64,000 bases of DNA from Elysia chlorotica (lineage: Eukaryota > Mollusca > Gastropoda > Plakobranchidae), in contig RQTK01000231.1 of the NCBI GenBank assembly GCA_003991915.1, forward strand, positions 141,601 to 205,600, written 5' to 3'. Below the pieces are notes generated by a model. That model did no database searches and had not been told where the DNA came from. It worked only from the letters and a program-made list of their open reading frames with translations. The position numbers and the translations under genes were made by a program. How positions within the stretch are numbered: position 1 is the stretch's first letter; every line of letters starts with the position of its first letter. Below, piece by piece: positions 53,100 to 64,000 of the stretch.

Positions 53100-53202
53100 A
53101 TGCCATGGCCGTGGGGTAGAACATCAGCCTCCGACGCAAAAGGTCCGTTGTTCGAGCCCTACTGGTTGGATCGGTGTCAGTTTAATGTGACCAGCTGACG
53201 CA
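53100..53202 (+). mobile_element. SINE, cut by the assembly gap
   Basis: GGCCGTGGGGTAGAACATCA, CGACGCAAAAGGTCCG, TTCGAGCCCTACTGG (a short deletion joins the B-box to the body), GTGTCAGTTTAATGTGACC. Confidence 0.88.
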
Positions 53203-53584
53203 NNNNNNNNNNNNNNNNNNNNNNNNNNNNNNNNNNNNNNNNNNNNNNNNNNNNNNNNNNNNNNNNNNNNNNNNNNNNNNNNNNNNNNNNNNNNNNNNNN
53301 NNNNNNNNNNNNNNNNNNNNNNNNNNNNNNNNNNNNNNNNNNNNNNNNNNNNNNNNNNNNNNNNNNNNNNNNNNNNNNNNNNNNNNNNNNNNNNNNNNNN
53401 NNNNNNNNNNNNNNNNNNNNNNNNNNNNNNNNNNNNNNNNNNNNNNNNNNNNNNNNNNNNNNNNNNNNNNNNNNNNNNNNNNNNNNNNNNNNNNNNNNNN
53501 NNNNNNNNNNNNNNNNNNNNNNNNNNNNNNNNNNNNNNNNNNNNNNNNNNNNNNNNNNNNNNNNNNNNNNNNNNNNNNNNNNNN
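53203..53584. other. Assembly gap
   Basis: 382 N between a SINE and a GATA array; the missing part probably holds the SINE tail and more GATA units. Confidence 1.

Positions 53585-53678
<94 letters not shown>
53585..53678. repeat. (GATA)n microsatellite
   Basis: About 23 perfect units at the gap edge. The right flank TATCAATATCGAAAATGAC is shared with 56767. Confidence 0.95.
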
Positions 53679-53679
<1 letters not shown>

Positions 53680-53789
53680 TCAATATCGAAAATGACTCAT
53701 AGCCGATTTCTTCGTGCACAGAGTATGTATTTTAGTACTTAATATTCAGATCATTAATTTAAAGTTTTAATGAAGGCTTATCACGCACT

Positions 53790-53866
53790 TGTCATGAAGG
53801 CTAGGGTAAGCTGTCACGCTTTGCAGTCATGAAGTTTGGGGTAAGCTGTCACGCTTTGCACTGTTT
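53790..53866. repeat. Direct repeat, two ~38-bp copies
   Basis: GGGTAAGCTGTCACGCTTTGC occurs twice, with GTCATGAAG before each. Confidence 0.92.
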
Positions 53867-53994
53867 CAAAGCTTTTATAACCGGATTTTCGGGAGTTTTC
53901 TTTTCAAAAGCGCTGCATTGTGCGACCAAAACGAGGCGTCTGTTATTGGTATGTCGTTTTTGCAACGACTCAAAATTAATGGCCCATCTTACAT

Positions 53995-54612
53995 TAGGTT
54001 CTTAGCTAGAAAGCGCCGGCTTAGCGGGAAAGCGGGAAAGTACCGGCTTAGCTAGAAAGCGCTGGCTTAGCGTGAAAGCGTGAAAGTGCCGGCTTAGCTA
54101 GAAAGCGCCGGCTTAGCGTGAAAGCGTGAAAGTGCCGGCTTAGCTAGAAAGCGTCGGCTTAGCGTTAAAGCATGAAAGTGACGGCTTAGCTAGAAAGTAC
54201 CGGCTAAGCGTGAAAGTGTCGGCTTAGCGTGAAAGCGTGAAAAGGTGAGAGTGCCGACTTAGCTAGAAAGCGCCGGCTAAGCGTGAAAGTGTCGGCTTAG
54301 CGTGAAAGTACCGGCTGAGCATGAAAGCGTGAACGCGTGAAAGCGCCGGCTTAGCGTGAAAGTACCGGCTTAGCGTGAAAGCGTGAAAGCGTGAGAATGC
54401 CGACTTAGCTAGAAAGCGTCGGCTTAGCGTGAAAGCGTGAAAGTGCCGACTTAGCTAGAAAGCGCCGGCTTAGCGTAAAAGTATGAAAACGCCGGCTTAG
54501 TATAAAAGCGTGAAAGCGTGAAAGCGTGAAAGTACCGGCTTAGCGTGAAAGCGTGAACGCGTGAAAGCATCGGGTTAGTATGAAAGCGCCAGCTTCGTGA
54601 AAACGCCGGCTA
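53995..54612. repeat. GCCGGCTTAGC / GTGAAAGC minisatellite
   Basis: About 600 bp made of two alternating words, (G/T)CCGGCTTAGC and (T)GAAAGCG, in units of about 18 to 46 bp, with TAGAAAGC and CGTGAAAG variants. Confidence 0.96.
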
Positions 54613-54769
54613 TCATCATAAATAACAATCTCAACCTCTCTCTGTATATTGTGTACACGATTATACTGTTGTTATCTACCAGAGACTTGGAGTAGTTGTA
54701 ATCTTAGAGGATGTCATTAGTCAGCTCGCGAAGTTAATCCACTTCTAGATCGAAACAGCTGAAAAGCAG

Positions 54770-54885
54770 TGAAACAAATTAGACTGACACCGACCCAACC
54801 AGTAGAGGGCAACATCGCCAAGGCTCGAACCACGGACCTTTTGCGTCGGAACCCGGTGTTCACCCCAGGGCTGCCGCAAACCCAA
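54770..54885 (-). mobile_element. SINE 5' half
   Basis: On +: ACACCGACCCAACCAGTAGA, GGCTCGAACCACGGACCTTT, TGCGTCGGAACCCGGTG. Body absent. Confidence 0.85.
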
Positions 54886-55139
54886 ATTGGCAAGAAATTG
54901 AGTAGGTTATGTTTTTGTCAACGTCATTACAACTGGAAGAATAAACGGAAAAAAGGCGAAAGGTAGACGGAAAGTATATATCTGGACGGGCTACCAGGGT
55001 AAACTAGTGGAGACAAACAGATCGACCTGGGTGTGAAATGCAAGCACAGACAGATGATGATTCAAATGGACACCAACGTCAAGAGACACGACACTTCATC
55101 AAGATTGACCCGTTTGTCTCAGGGAAGATCTATGTCTGA

Positions 55140-55745
55140 GATTGCTTCTTCTAATAAGGTCATTGTGACCATGGTTGTGGGTATCCTATGACAGTGGAGC
55201 GTGTCTTTGTCACTTCATTTTCAGCTGCGCCAATCTGCGCAGTGATGGTTCAGTCTGATAGTGTTTTGGATTGGTAAGCAGAAGGCGTGACCCGTCGGTT
55301 CGAATCTCAAATAGATATATTTCTTCTTCTAATCAGGTCACTGTGGCCATCGTTGTGGATATCCTATGGCAGTGGAGCGTGTCTTTGTCACTCCATCTTA
55401 GCTACGGTAATCCGCGAGGTGATAGTTTAGTCTGTTACTGTTTTGGATTGGTAAGCAGAGGGGGCAGCCTGTCGGTTCGAATCTCATAGAGCTATTGTTT
55501 CTTCTAATCAGATCACTGTGACCATCGTTGTGGGTATCCTATGACAGTGGAGCGTGTCTTTGTCACTTCATTTTCAGCTGCGCCAATCTGCGCAGTGATG
55601 GTTCAGTCTGATAGTGTTTTGGATTGGTAAGCAGAAGGCGTGGTCTGTCGGTTCGAATCTCATTTGCAGTGAGGGGCGGTAGCTATGATTTGTGGTTTTG
55701 ATTGGCAATCAGAATGTCCACCGTATGAATCTCCAGCCGTTCCCA
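55140..55745 (+). repeat. Tandem ~178-bp units with tRNA-like ends
   Basis: Three units (about 55140-55317, 55318-55494, 55495-55665) plus a partial fourth. Each begins TTCTTCTAAT..GGTCA and ends GTCGGTTCGAATCTC (B-box), preceded by TGGTTCAGTCTGATAG (A-box-like). Unit 2 is the most diverged. Probably a tandemly amplified tRNA-derived repeat. Confidence 0.9.
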
Positions 55746-55819
55746 CTTTCGCATAAATGATTCAGCAAGAAACATAAGAAACTTAAAACTTTTAAAATGA
55801 AAGAAGAAAATATTATAAA

Positions 55820-55895
55820 GGCGGCGATGGTGGTTGAGTCACTTCCTGCTCTGATATATTGGTGGTCTGCGGTTCAAATCCTAGCTACCATTTCA
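55820..55895 (+). mobile_element. tRNA-like repeat head
   Basis: GATGGTGGTTGAGTC (A-box-like) and TGCGGTTCAAATCCTAG (B-box) at tRNA-like spacing. The stems pair poorly for a real tRNA. Confidence 0.45.
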
Positions 55896-56084
55896 AGTTT
55901 GTTAGAAGACATAAGCTGTGCACCAGTCTTCTCAAACAAAGTGCTCTCAGCTGATATTAACTCGAATAAACAAACTGTATGATTATTATAATTATATAAT
56001 AGAAAGAGGGGAACCAAGATACACCTGGATCCTAAACTAGGTCACCCTTTCAAAAAAGGAAAACAATATGATACTAGCATGTAC

Positions 56085-56143
56085 AAAATACTGCATGGCC
56101 TATTATTGTAAACATACTGCATGGCCTATTATTGTAAACATCC
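56085..56143. repeat. Direct repeat, two ~27-bp copies
   Basis: TACTGCATGGCCTATTATTG plus TAAACA, twice in tandem. Confidence 0.92.
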
Positions 56144-56510
56144 ATACCTAACCAAAAATCTGATATAAAAAAAGGAATAACAAAAAAAACAAAACAAAAA
56201 AGTGATATTTTTATCCATGGCCATTGAACTGTTTTTTTCCCTACTATTTATACCTGATGGAATGGTGAAAACATTCGTTATCTATCGTGGTGTTTAGTCG
56301 ACATAAAGATAACGGTTGAGCTTCCAACCATCTAGTTTATTATGTTGTATTGTACTTGATTTGAGTAGTTCTTTTTGTTTAAAGGGTTACAGTGTCAATA
56401 AATTCTAAATGTCTATGTGTTTCACCGTCTTAATAGAAACGTCATATAAACGCTGCTTTATTGAAGATCATTTCAATCGCTTCAATAATGAGTTAGGGTT
56501 TGATGGAATA
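56144..56510. other. Non-coding stretch
   Basis: Nothing recognised. Confidence 0.45.
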
Positions 56511-56515
56511 AATAG

Positions 56516-56686
<171 letters not shown>

Positions 56687-57235
56687 GCTTATTTACTATT
56701 TCATGGTATAATAATTTTCCATAATTTTTGTACGAACGTATTTCAAGTGAGCCTGATATCTATAGCCAAATATCAATATCGAAAATGACTTATAGTCGAT
56801 TACTGCGCGCACAGAGGCAGGTTGTTTCAGACAACCCGAATAGAGCTGAGAAGTGTGTCTATGTCATTATTTTCTTTAATTTAGAGCTATGTCATTTATA
56901 TCGAATCGCTGTTATTCAACATTTAAAGTTAATCACTAGTAATCAAAGTATCCATGTCTATTTATCAATGCCACGAAGAGCTTGGCAACATCAGAACTAG
57001 CTTTCAATTGCTACAGCAGGGATATTAATTACAAAGGTTTAATAAGCGAGATCCGCGACAGTGGGTATTTTTTAACTGTACAATACTAACTTTGCTCCGT
57101 GGTCTAAGTTTGTGACCTCGCTGTACTTAGGCCCTTGGCATCTTATTACATATTATCTGCGTTAATTAACTATCATAAACAAAATATAATCATATCAACT
57201 AAGGAAGAAATTGCCAGTTTTACTAATAGTGAGCA
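56687..57235. other. Upstream region of the SMB gene
   Basis: Contains at 56767-56818 the same flank that follows the GATA array at 53678. No gene. Confidence 0.5.
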
Positions 57236-57246
57236 GTATATATACT
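57236..57246 (+). promoter_or_regulatory. Candidate TATA box
   Basis: GTATATATAC about 210 bp before the ATG of the SMB gene. In AT-rich DNA this is weak evidence; the transcript start is not visible. Confidence 0.3.
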
Positions 57247-57454
57247 GAAGATTCATTTTGTTAGACTCTCAAATTAAACTCGAAGTTCGTTTAGATTGCC
57301 AGACAATTTGAGGCACTAGAAAGCTCAAAGTCGATTCCTCAGTTTGGAAAGTTTTACTTTTACATATACAGATTAGATAGATGACATATATTTTGAGAGA
57401 GAACTGATGCTGTTCTGTGTCTGAAGAAGAAACACACTAACAAACTCCACACTG

Positions 57455-60314
57455 ATGGCGACAGTTCACATCTCCCTAGGGACTCTGATCTTCGTGGTAT
57501 GTGTGAGGAGTTCCCAGGCAGTAAAGGATGCTGGCACCAATGGCTACGGTTTTACCACTGACACACTGAAAGATTCCGAGAGAGAATCATCAGAACGGAT
57601 GGCTGAGTGTGTAAAGAACTTGACCAGTTTTGTAGAGAGTCGCGGTTTATGCAGTTCTCTTGAAGACACGTCCGAGTCAGTGTTAAACTCCTGTGCCAAC
57701 CGATGCGATCAACCCAAAGACAACGGGAATTTCTTGCAGTGTGCGTGCGATGATAAATGCTTGGCTTACAAGGACTGTTGTGAGGATATGGACAGAGAGT
57801 GTCCGGAGACTTACCAGAGAGGTCGAAACACTTACGGTCGATTCGGGGTAAACTTGGTTTGCAAAGAATGGGCGCTTATAGGACACAGAGAACAACAGAC
57901 CATACAACCTAAATCAGCAAGCCTACAAGAATCAACCACCGATGGAGGCTTTGGTCACTTCAAAGAACGTATCGAAAATCTTAAGCTCCTCTTTGGTGAC
58001 CTGCATTCCTTTTTAGTAGCGGACACAGTGCTGGGCCTCCTGTTCAACAGCTATGCCGCTTCTGCTTCTTGGGGAATCCCCGATCGTAGACTGGCCTTCG
58101 TCCCGCAGGTCACAAACCTGGCGTGCTTGCAGTTTCACCGCGCTTCGCCCATCGTGGGTATTCTGTCGTCTTGCGTATTGGTGTCGATGGCAGACATGCC
58201 TACCGTTCTACACAGGGCGTGTGGGTTTAAGCCTGTGGTGTCGTGCCCATGCTGGGAGTCCGATGTCATCCAAGGAAATCTACGACACGAGTGTCCCCAT
58301 CAAAACCAGTCGGTGTTTAGTGATTACATCCTCTTAGAAAATCATTCAGGTGACAGTGAGTGTACATACACCAGCAATTCCGAGCCACACGACAGAACCC
58401 CGAGCGAGATCGTTGTGGTTGATGAGTTGGCAGTGTTCAAACCCATGACCGGCACTATAGGGCGGGACCAGTCTTTGATCAAAGCTAAACTCACGCCCCT
58501 CTTTATGCATGACAAAGGCGACGAACTAAGAATCGTTGATAAGGAGAACACAAACACAATCGGACCCGGCATGCAAGTCGTTGACAACAATTCCATGGCT
58601 GTTCAAATCATGCCCATGGAGTTTCTCCTGGAGTTGGATAACAGCTTGGAAAGAAAACTGCGGTGCGAATCGTACTGGGATCCATTACTGTCCTGCCACC
58701 TGGAAGAATGTGCGAATGATGCGATAATGTTGAAAAATTCGATCCTCCCTTGGGCTTTCAGGGGGCGCACATGTATGGTTCCTGTATCGGTCACAGTGGA
58801 ATACCCTGAGGCCCAGGTAGAAGTGTCCGTCTGTACGTGTGTCCAGATAGCCAGTGCCTTCACCAGTCTCCGTCTCTGGGACGTCAGTATCAGAGACACC
58901 AGGCAAAGCGGGTGCATGCTCAAGGTCAAAGCTTTTCCATACGGTAAGGGCCTTAGGTGAGCTGTATTGAACGTTGTATGATAGACCTACGTAAAATGTT
59001 ACGTTTAGTTTGGTTTGTTTTACCATTGTTTATAATCTTCTTCTTCTTCTATAAAAAGAAACAAAAATAATTTTAAAAAGAAACTAAAAGGCATTTATAG
59101 GTTAGAGGGGCTACTTTTAAAAAAGAGAGCATATGTAAGATAAATAAATCCGCGTTTTGTTTTGTAGAATGGCAAAAGTAATAATGTTAAAAAAAGTTTT
59201 CAACAATAACTATGTGTTTTTATGGGTGTGTGTGTGGGGGGGGGGGGTTGTTTACGTGACTATGCTAGCCTATCCCGAGGTGAGTAGTGTTCACGAAATT
59301 AATCAGCTGTGTGCGGCGACGGATTTTCGGGAATATACCTGAAGTCATTTTTGGATTAGAATAGAGGATGTGAGTAGTGAAAATAAGTAAGTGGATGTTC
59401 TCGACTGTTCTCGAATAAGGTTTAAGGCCTAGAAATTTCTAGATCTGTGTTTTGCGTTTATTATATGAGAAGAGCGCGATATGGAGGATGGTTTTTGTAG
59501 AATGACAAATGTGTATAATTTATGCTTATGCTTTTTGCTCGTATTGCTACTTATAGTTGCCGCAGTGAACGCTGTTATCCTGCTGCTGTTTGAATCCATT
59601 ATAGATATAGATAGATTGCCAAGTATTGATGTTTATTTATAAAGTTAAATTGCTACGTTTCTACAAAGGGTTTATTGAATTTATTATTTTGGTAATATAA
59701 ACATGATAGTGTGTCCGATGCCGCGGGAATTATATTCAACAAATTTACCTTTGTTTTGGGGCTTTTGTTGTTGTTTGTTGTTGTTTTTTTGTTGATGGTG
59801 ATGTTCTTTAGGTTGATGTTTTGCTATTTTAAAGAAAAAAATGCGAGCACAGAGAACATTTTTTTTCAAAACTTCGCAAGAGGAGGAAACAGAGAAAACA
59901 AAATGAAAAAAAAAGAATATAAAACAATACGCTATTTGTTTGCTTTTTTTTCTCTTTTTCTCAACAACAGAAAAACCACCAGCCGAGCTGTACACATTTC
60001 CGGAAATCCACGCAAAGCCGACCGACCCACCGTTCCTTGGCAACCTCAGTAAGCGGGAAGTCAGAACGAGGCTGGAGCAGCAGATGTGGACAACCCGCCA
60101 AACTTGCATCGACGACACAGCAGAGAAGGCCCGGATCTGCTTCTACGTTGACGATGTATTTTTGCAAGATAAACCTGTGCTTGGTGCCTGTCTCGATATA
60201 GATCCATACTATTCGGCCGCTGCTAGAGGCGGGGCGCATAGTAACGTTAGACATGTTATCTTGGTGCTGATGCCTTTAGTTCTCTCTCTTTGTTGGGGGA
60301 CTGGGCCACGCTGA
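57455..60314 (+). CDS. Secreted somatomedin-B domain protein, probably GPI-anchored (two exons)
   Basis: Exons 57455-58943 and 59971-60314, joined at ACG/GTAAGG and TCAACAACAG/AA. The junction codon reads GAA and the frame continues to TGA, giving 610 residues. The ATG is followed by G and by a signal peptide (1-22, core LGTLIFVVCV). Residues 80-116 form a complete SMB domain with C80, C84, C96, C98, C102, C108, C109 and C116, the C-x3-C ... C-x-C-D-x2-C-x5-CC-x6-C layout of the family. SMB domains act outside the cell in protein binding, as in vitronectin and ENPP proteins. The ~450 residues after it hold many more cysteines (for example CPCW and SCHLEEC) but no domain I recognise. The C-terminus has small residues (578-587) and then a hydrophobic stretch (592-605) ending near the last residue, which suggests a GPI anchor. 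A short tail after a true membrane segment is the alternative. Function inferred only as a cell-surface or secreted binding protein. Confidence 0.88.
59971..60314 (+). CDS. SMB gene exon 2 (C-terminal region)
   Basis: The acceptor has a strong T/C tract (TTTTTTTTCTCTTTTTCTC) before AACAACAG. Encodes residues 497-610: a Pro-rich link (EKPPAELY), an NLS glycosylation site at 521-523, three cysteines (542, 553, 570) and the hydrophobic end. The intron (58944-59970, 1027 bp) holds T- and GT-rich runs. Confidence 0.85.
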
Positions 60315-60449
60315 GCGCATTAGAAGAAATTAAACATCTATATATATATATATATACGTTCAGAGAGAATTTTAATACTGTGTTGCTATTTGCATGCGCT
60401 CTTCGTGTGCAACACTTTAATGTTTTTTAAACTGTGTTAAGTTTTTGTA

Positions 60450-60455
60450 AATAAA
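60450..60455 (+). terminator. Candidate poly(A) signal of the SMB gene
   Basis: AATAAA 136 bp after the stop, followed by an A-rich run. Another AATAAA at 60929-60934 lies after a TA repeat. Confidence 0.45.
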
Positions 60456-60866
60456 AAAAACAAACATTAAAAATATAATCACACACAAAAATACACCAAC
60501 CATGACAACAATAACAACAACAGAACCCTAAACTAATACTATTTTAATATAACAGCAGCAGCAGCAGCAACATCAACCGTGTTACTGTGTAACACTAGCG
60601 TAGTAAGATTCTTTAAGTGCTATCCCAAAAAGTTCATGTATATGTATATGTATGTACCTGGTTTTCTCATTCAGTGCAATGTCTGAACAGTAAGTTCTTA
60701 AATTGTTTCATTTTTTTATTATTAATATGTACTACTTAGATACAACTATGTTTAAGCAAAACGTTTGCTAATTGTGTTGCTGCATGTATATTTGTATAAC
60801 TGTTTATATGTATTCATCTTGCAAAGCCTGTGCTTGACAAAATAATTTTCGATAATGTATGTTCTT

Positions 60867-60922
60867 TCTATATATATATATATATATAACATAAACATAT
60901 ATATATATATATATATATATAT
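60867..60922. repeat. (TA)n repeats
   Basis: Two TA runs separated by AACATAAACA; a shorter one lies at 60340-60356. Confidence 0.92.
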
Positions 60923-60954
60923 TGACTGAATAAACATTGCAATTGCAATTGAAA

Positions 60955-61115
60955 TTGAATGTAATCCTTGGTCAAAGAGCGCTAGTCCCCTCAAGCCTCG
61001 GCAAAGTGCTGTATGTGGGCGGAACCCACAAGCAGTACACCCAGCGGTTCGAGGGCGGGTAAACCGCAATCTTCCGCGTAGAAGGCACTAGCTCTATCCT
61101 TTGACCACTTTCAAC
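60955..61115 (-). mobile_element. tRNA-like repeat, different family
   Basis: On -: AAAGTGGTCAAAGGATAGAG (A-box-like) and CCCTCGAACCGCTGGGTG (B-box-like). No match to the main SINE body. Confidence 0.45.
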
Positions 61116-61670
61116 ACAACTAAAACATATCTCTCATCTAGGATACTTATTTGTAAACGCTTGGTTCCCTCTTTTTATAACTAAAATAAACTTGTATTAT
61201 TTCGTGATGTAATTAAAAAGCATATAAAAACTACACAGATTGTGTTTGTTTGTTTTTTGTGTGTCGAATGCTTCAATATTCCGTTAAATTGTGTTTATAA
61301 TTTTACTTTCTGCTAGCAAGCAATGCACAACCACTAAGAATTAAATGTCAGACTGTCTACTGTTCCTTAAAAAGCTTAAACCCACAAACATACACCAAAG
61401 ACTACAAAAGAAACAAAAAGCATAATATACACATCCTTCTCTTAAGAACATAACAAATTAACATTTAAAAAAAACAACAGAGTCTCATAACTATCCTAAA
61501 GATTAACAAACAAAAGTAATCACTAAAGTAATTATGGGCCGGTTTAGTTTACTTTTCCAGAAGAGAAAACCTTACTTTGAAATCATGCAAACTAAAGCAA
61601 TGTCACCTTCGTGAAACGTTAATTTAAAACATTATATACTCCGGTATTTACAACAAAGAGAAAAACCACA
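61116..61670. other. Non-coding AT-rich stretch
   Basis: Nothing recognised. Confidence 0.5.
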
Positions 61671-61674
61671 ACGA

Positions 61675-61850
61675 TCAGTACCTTTACGGGTCGGTTTCAG
61701 CATAAAAAATGACAGGCTCATACAGAAGCCATGATATCCCCGCATTGTCTCAGTGTGCTAGCGCGTAAACTTTCAAAAACTAGTCTTGCTATAATGTCCT
61801 CATTATAGTCTACATAGTGCAGATGCCAAACAAGAAGCTAAAACTCATGC
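61675..61850 (+). mobile_element. Degenerate SINE body
   Basis: TACGGGTCGGTTTCAGCATA, GCCATGATATCCCCGCATTG, TCTCAGTGTGCTAGC, TAGTCTACATAGTGCAGATG. Confidence 0.65.
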
Positions 61851-62560
61851 ATTTGAGACGCTTTGTCTAGCCACGCAAGTCATGCAAAGAAGCAAAACTT
61901 GTAAAAGTGAGTTTTAGTACTTGATAATTTTATTCAGAATATTTCGGACAGTTTAACACTACCTTAATAGCTGATTACTTTGGCAGTAAAAAAAAAAGAT
62001 TTAAAATGTTATATTGAAAGACAACCAAATGATTTGGTTCACGTAGTAACTTTTATCAGTATTAAGATGTTGGGAAAGTTATATAAGTATATTGGGAAAC
62101 CTTCTAAACAGAATAAATATGAAGACACACTTCTAGATATCTTTTGAGGCCTATTTAAATATAGGCATATAAAAAATTAAAAAACACACTTTGCTCCGTT
62201 TGTTACAGCAAACTTAAGACATGATAACGTTTAAATTTGAGAGGATGTTCAGGTTTTAAGAGCATCAACTGGTATTAATTACATAGTGAGATGATACTTA
62301 GCGTGATGTTTGTTGTTTCTTTTTGCTTGATTAGTTGTTTTGTTTTGTGTTGTTTTTTTTGTATGGGGGGGGGGGGTAGTTGTTTTTATGTTTTTGTTTT
62401 TGTTTGCTGTTTTTGTGGGGGTTTTGTTTGTTTTTTTGTCTTTTTCTTTGGAGTGGTTTTTGTTTGCTTTTGTTTTTTCATAACTTGACAAATGAGCACA
62501 CTTGTTTTGTTTAGTTATCTAATCATTTTACTTGCTCCAAACAAGTGCTGTTGTAGAAGG
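61851..62560. other. Non-coding stretch with GT-rich run
   Basis: GT/G-rich low complexity at 62325-62480. No gene. Confidence 0.55.
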
Positions 62561-62566
62561 TTTGGT

Positions 62567-62752
62567 TTGGATTGGATAGTTGATGGGTCCCAAAACTAAC
62601 GTCTGACATTCTACGTGCCTCTACACAGAGACGGTGCAGGGATACCAGGGTCCCTGTCTCAGCTGGTCACATTATGCTGACACTGATCGTATTTTCGAAC
62701 CCGATATCTCCCAACGCTCTACCACTCACACGAGCTTGTCCGCTCCCCCCCC
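62567..62752 (-). mobile_element. tRNA-derived SINE, diverged
   Basis: On +: GGGTCCCAAAACTAACGTCT, CAGGGATACCAGGGTCCCTG, CAGCTGGTCACATTATGCTG, TTTTCGAACCCGATATC, GCTCTACCACTCAC. Internal deletion of the ACCCAACCAGTAG segment. Confidence 0.85.
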
Positions 62753-63257
62753 CTCCCCATCTCTGCCTAGTAGTTGAATCTGATATAGTCCCAGTATATA
62801 GTGTATACATTCATAATACAACAGACTACAATGAGTGTACTTTGTAGGACGAGAGCTATAATATTAACTATTTACGTCTTAGTTACGTACAAAGATAATT
62901 TTTCTAATATCATAAAATCAAGGGGCATGGTGGTATGCACAGATAATACTGCAATAAAAAGATTTACTTAACTATTTCACGATCATGTTGTAGGAGTTTG
63001 CTGTTGGTTTATAACTGCAAGTGCAGTTTTCGATTTCATTGTATAAACGTCTTGAACGAGATATCAGGTTTCCCCAAAAAAAAAAAATCTTTTATGACTC
63101 TCTAAGTGTATTTGTAATTTTCAAAAGTTTACTGATAAGAGCATGTTGTCTTAATGTTGTTGTATTCCTTGTAGTATAAAACTTATTTAACATCTTTTAA
63201 AAAAAAACTACTTAGCATGAGGAGTTTAGAGATTAATAAATAGATATATTGGTCGAT
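62753..63257. other. Non-coding stretch
   Basis: Nothing recognised. Confidence 0.5.
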
Positions 63258-63300
63258 AGTCCGAAGCCGGTGTTCTACCCCAGGGCTACCAGACCCCCAA
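63258..63300 (-). mobile_element. SINE head stub
   Basis: CCGAAGCCGGTGTTCTACCC, AGGGCTACCAGACCCCC: only the first ~40 bp of the element. Confidence 0.65.
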
Positions 63301-63459
63301 GCTCACCATACGAAGCCTACGCACTATTGGTAAACTTTATTTCAAGTTTGAAACATACACTGCGTCTCATTATATAAACAATATTATAAAACATCAAGAT
63401 ATATCTTAACTAGAATTTGATTTTATTGGAGGTATGAAGCTATCATTTTACAAAAATAC
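63301..63459. other. Non-coding stretch
   Basis: Nothing recognised. Confidence 0.4.
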
Positions 63460-63461
63460 AA

Positions 63462-63560
63462 CCTCTTTTTTCGTTTTTTTTGTTTGTTTGTTTTTTTTGT
63501 TGTTTTGTTTTTTGTTTTGTTTTGTTTTTTTGTTGTTTTTTTTATTGTATTTTGTGATTT
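63462..63560. repeat. T/GT-rich low-complexity run
   Basis: TTTTGTTTTG-type sequence; Phe-rich frames through it are artefacts. Confidence 0.8.
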
Positions 63561-63932
63561 TCTTTTTATTAAATATCACATCTATAAGATTAACGTCTGC
63601 TTCTCATAAATTCACGCTTATGCAGATAACAACGTTTTAGACCAGGACTGTCACATGATCTGCCGCCTAAGATTTTTGCACCTGCACGTTATGACTAAAA
63701 TGCTTTTGAAACTGGATATTGTTTGAGCACGAGGAGTTATATGCCTGTATATGCATATAAGACTAAGTTGCTGCTCGTCATCGTTTATTGTTCTAGATAT
63801 TTCAGCATTAGATTTCTAACATACTACACATTGCCTTCCTTGTTCGTTCTAACAAACCCATCTTCTTCCTAATTTATTTAACTTATCTGAATATGTTTAT
63901 GTGTATGTCTGTCTACCTGTGTTTTCTGCGTG

Positions 63933-64000
<68 letters not shown>
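63933..64000. repeat. (CT)n microsatellite, runs off the window
   Basis: At least 33 CT units, continuing past the end. Confidence 0.96.

Noticed and set aside
57683-57907. - strand frames inside the SMB gene (also 58342-58596 and 58603-58929)
   Set aside because: They are shadows of the + strand coding exon.

Overview
This is a eukaryotic nuclear window. It is AT-rich, carries two assembly gaps, and shows spliced genes with GT-AG introns. Long (CT)n, (GATA)n, (CTGT)n and (CA)n microsatellites and dozens of copies of a tRNA-derived SINE family fill most of it. The style fits a mollusc, most likely a gastropod; that assignment is inference from repeat content and from a secreted somatomedin-B-domain gene, not a database match.

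Coding content is sparse. I can support two genes, both on the + strand. (1) At 57455-60314 there is a two-exon gene of 610 codons. It encodes a secreted protein with an N-terminal signal peptide, one somatomedin B (SMB) domain with all eight cysteines, a long cysteine-containing region I do not recognise, and a C-terminal hydrophobic tail that suggests a GPI anchor. (2) At 41736-45246 there is a candidate three-exon gene of about 157 codons. It encodes a small secreted precursor with a signal peptide, two CxxxC motifs and a KR dibasic site. All its junctions agree in phase; the first two exons are convincing and the third is tentative. The + strand near 47.6 kb has a promoter-like cluster (CCAAT, ETS and YY1 motifs), and a decayed non-LTR retrotransposon 3' fragment lies at 13.9-14.1 kb on the - strand.

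Layout. 0-9.6 kb: microsatellites, a recent 755-bp direct duplication and a SINE with a perfect 13-bp target-site duplication. 9.7-13 kb: a tandem duplication of about 1.6 kb bounded by SINEs. 13.4-14.1 kb: a large palindrome and the retrotransposon relic. 14-28 kb: non-coding sequence, a SINE with a triplicated head, two minisatellites and CT arrays. 28.5-30.2 kb: a duplicated block around the first gap. 30-41 kb: SINEs, a triplicated 230-bp repeat, foldback elements and a tandem duplication. 41.7-45.3 kb: the CxxxC gene, whose second exon is flanked on each side by a tandem array derived from its own splice junctions. 45-57 kb: SINEs, GATA arrays, a GCCGGCTTAGC-type minisatellite and tRNA-like tandem repeats around the second gap. 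57-60.5 kb: the SMB gene. 60.5-64 kb: non-coding sequence with SINE relics, ending in a CT array.

The most unusual structure is at 42.6-44.9 kb. Degenerate copies of the acceptor side of exon 2 are tandemly repeated upstream of it, and copies of its donor side are tandemly repeated downstream. The splice decision for this secreted peptide is therefore made among a series of decoy sites.
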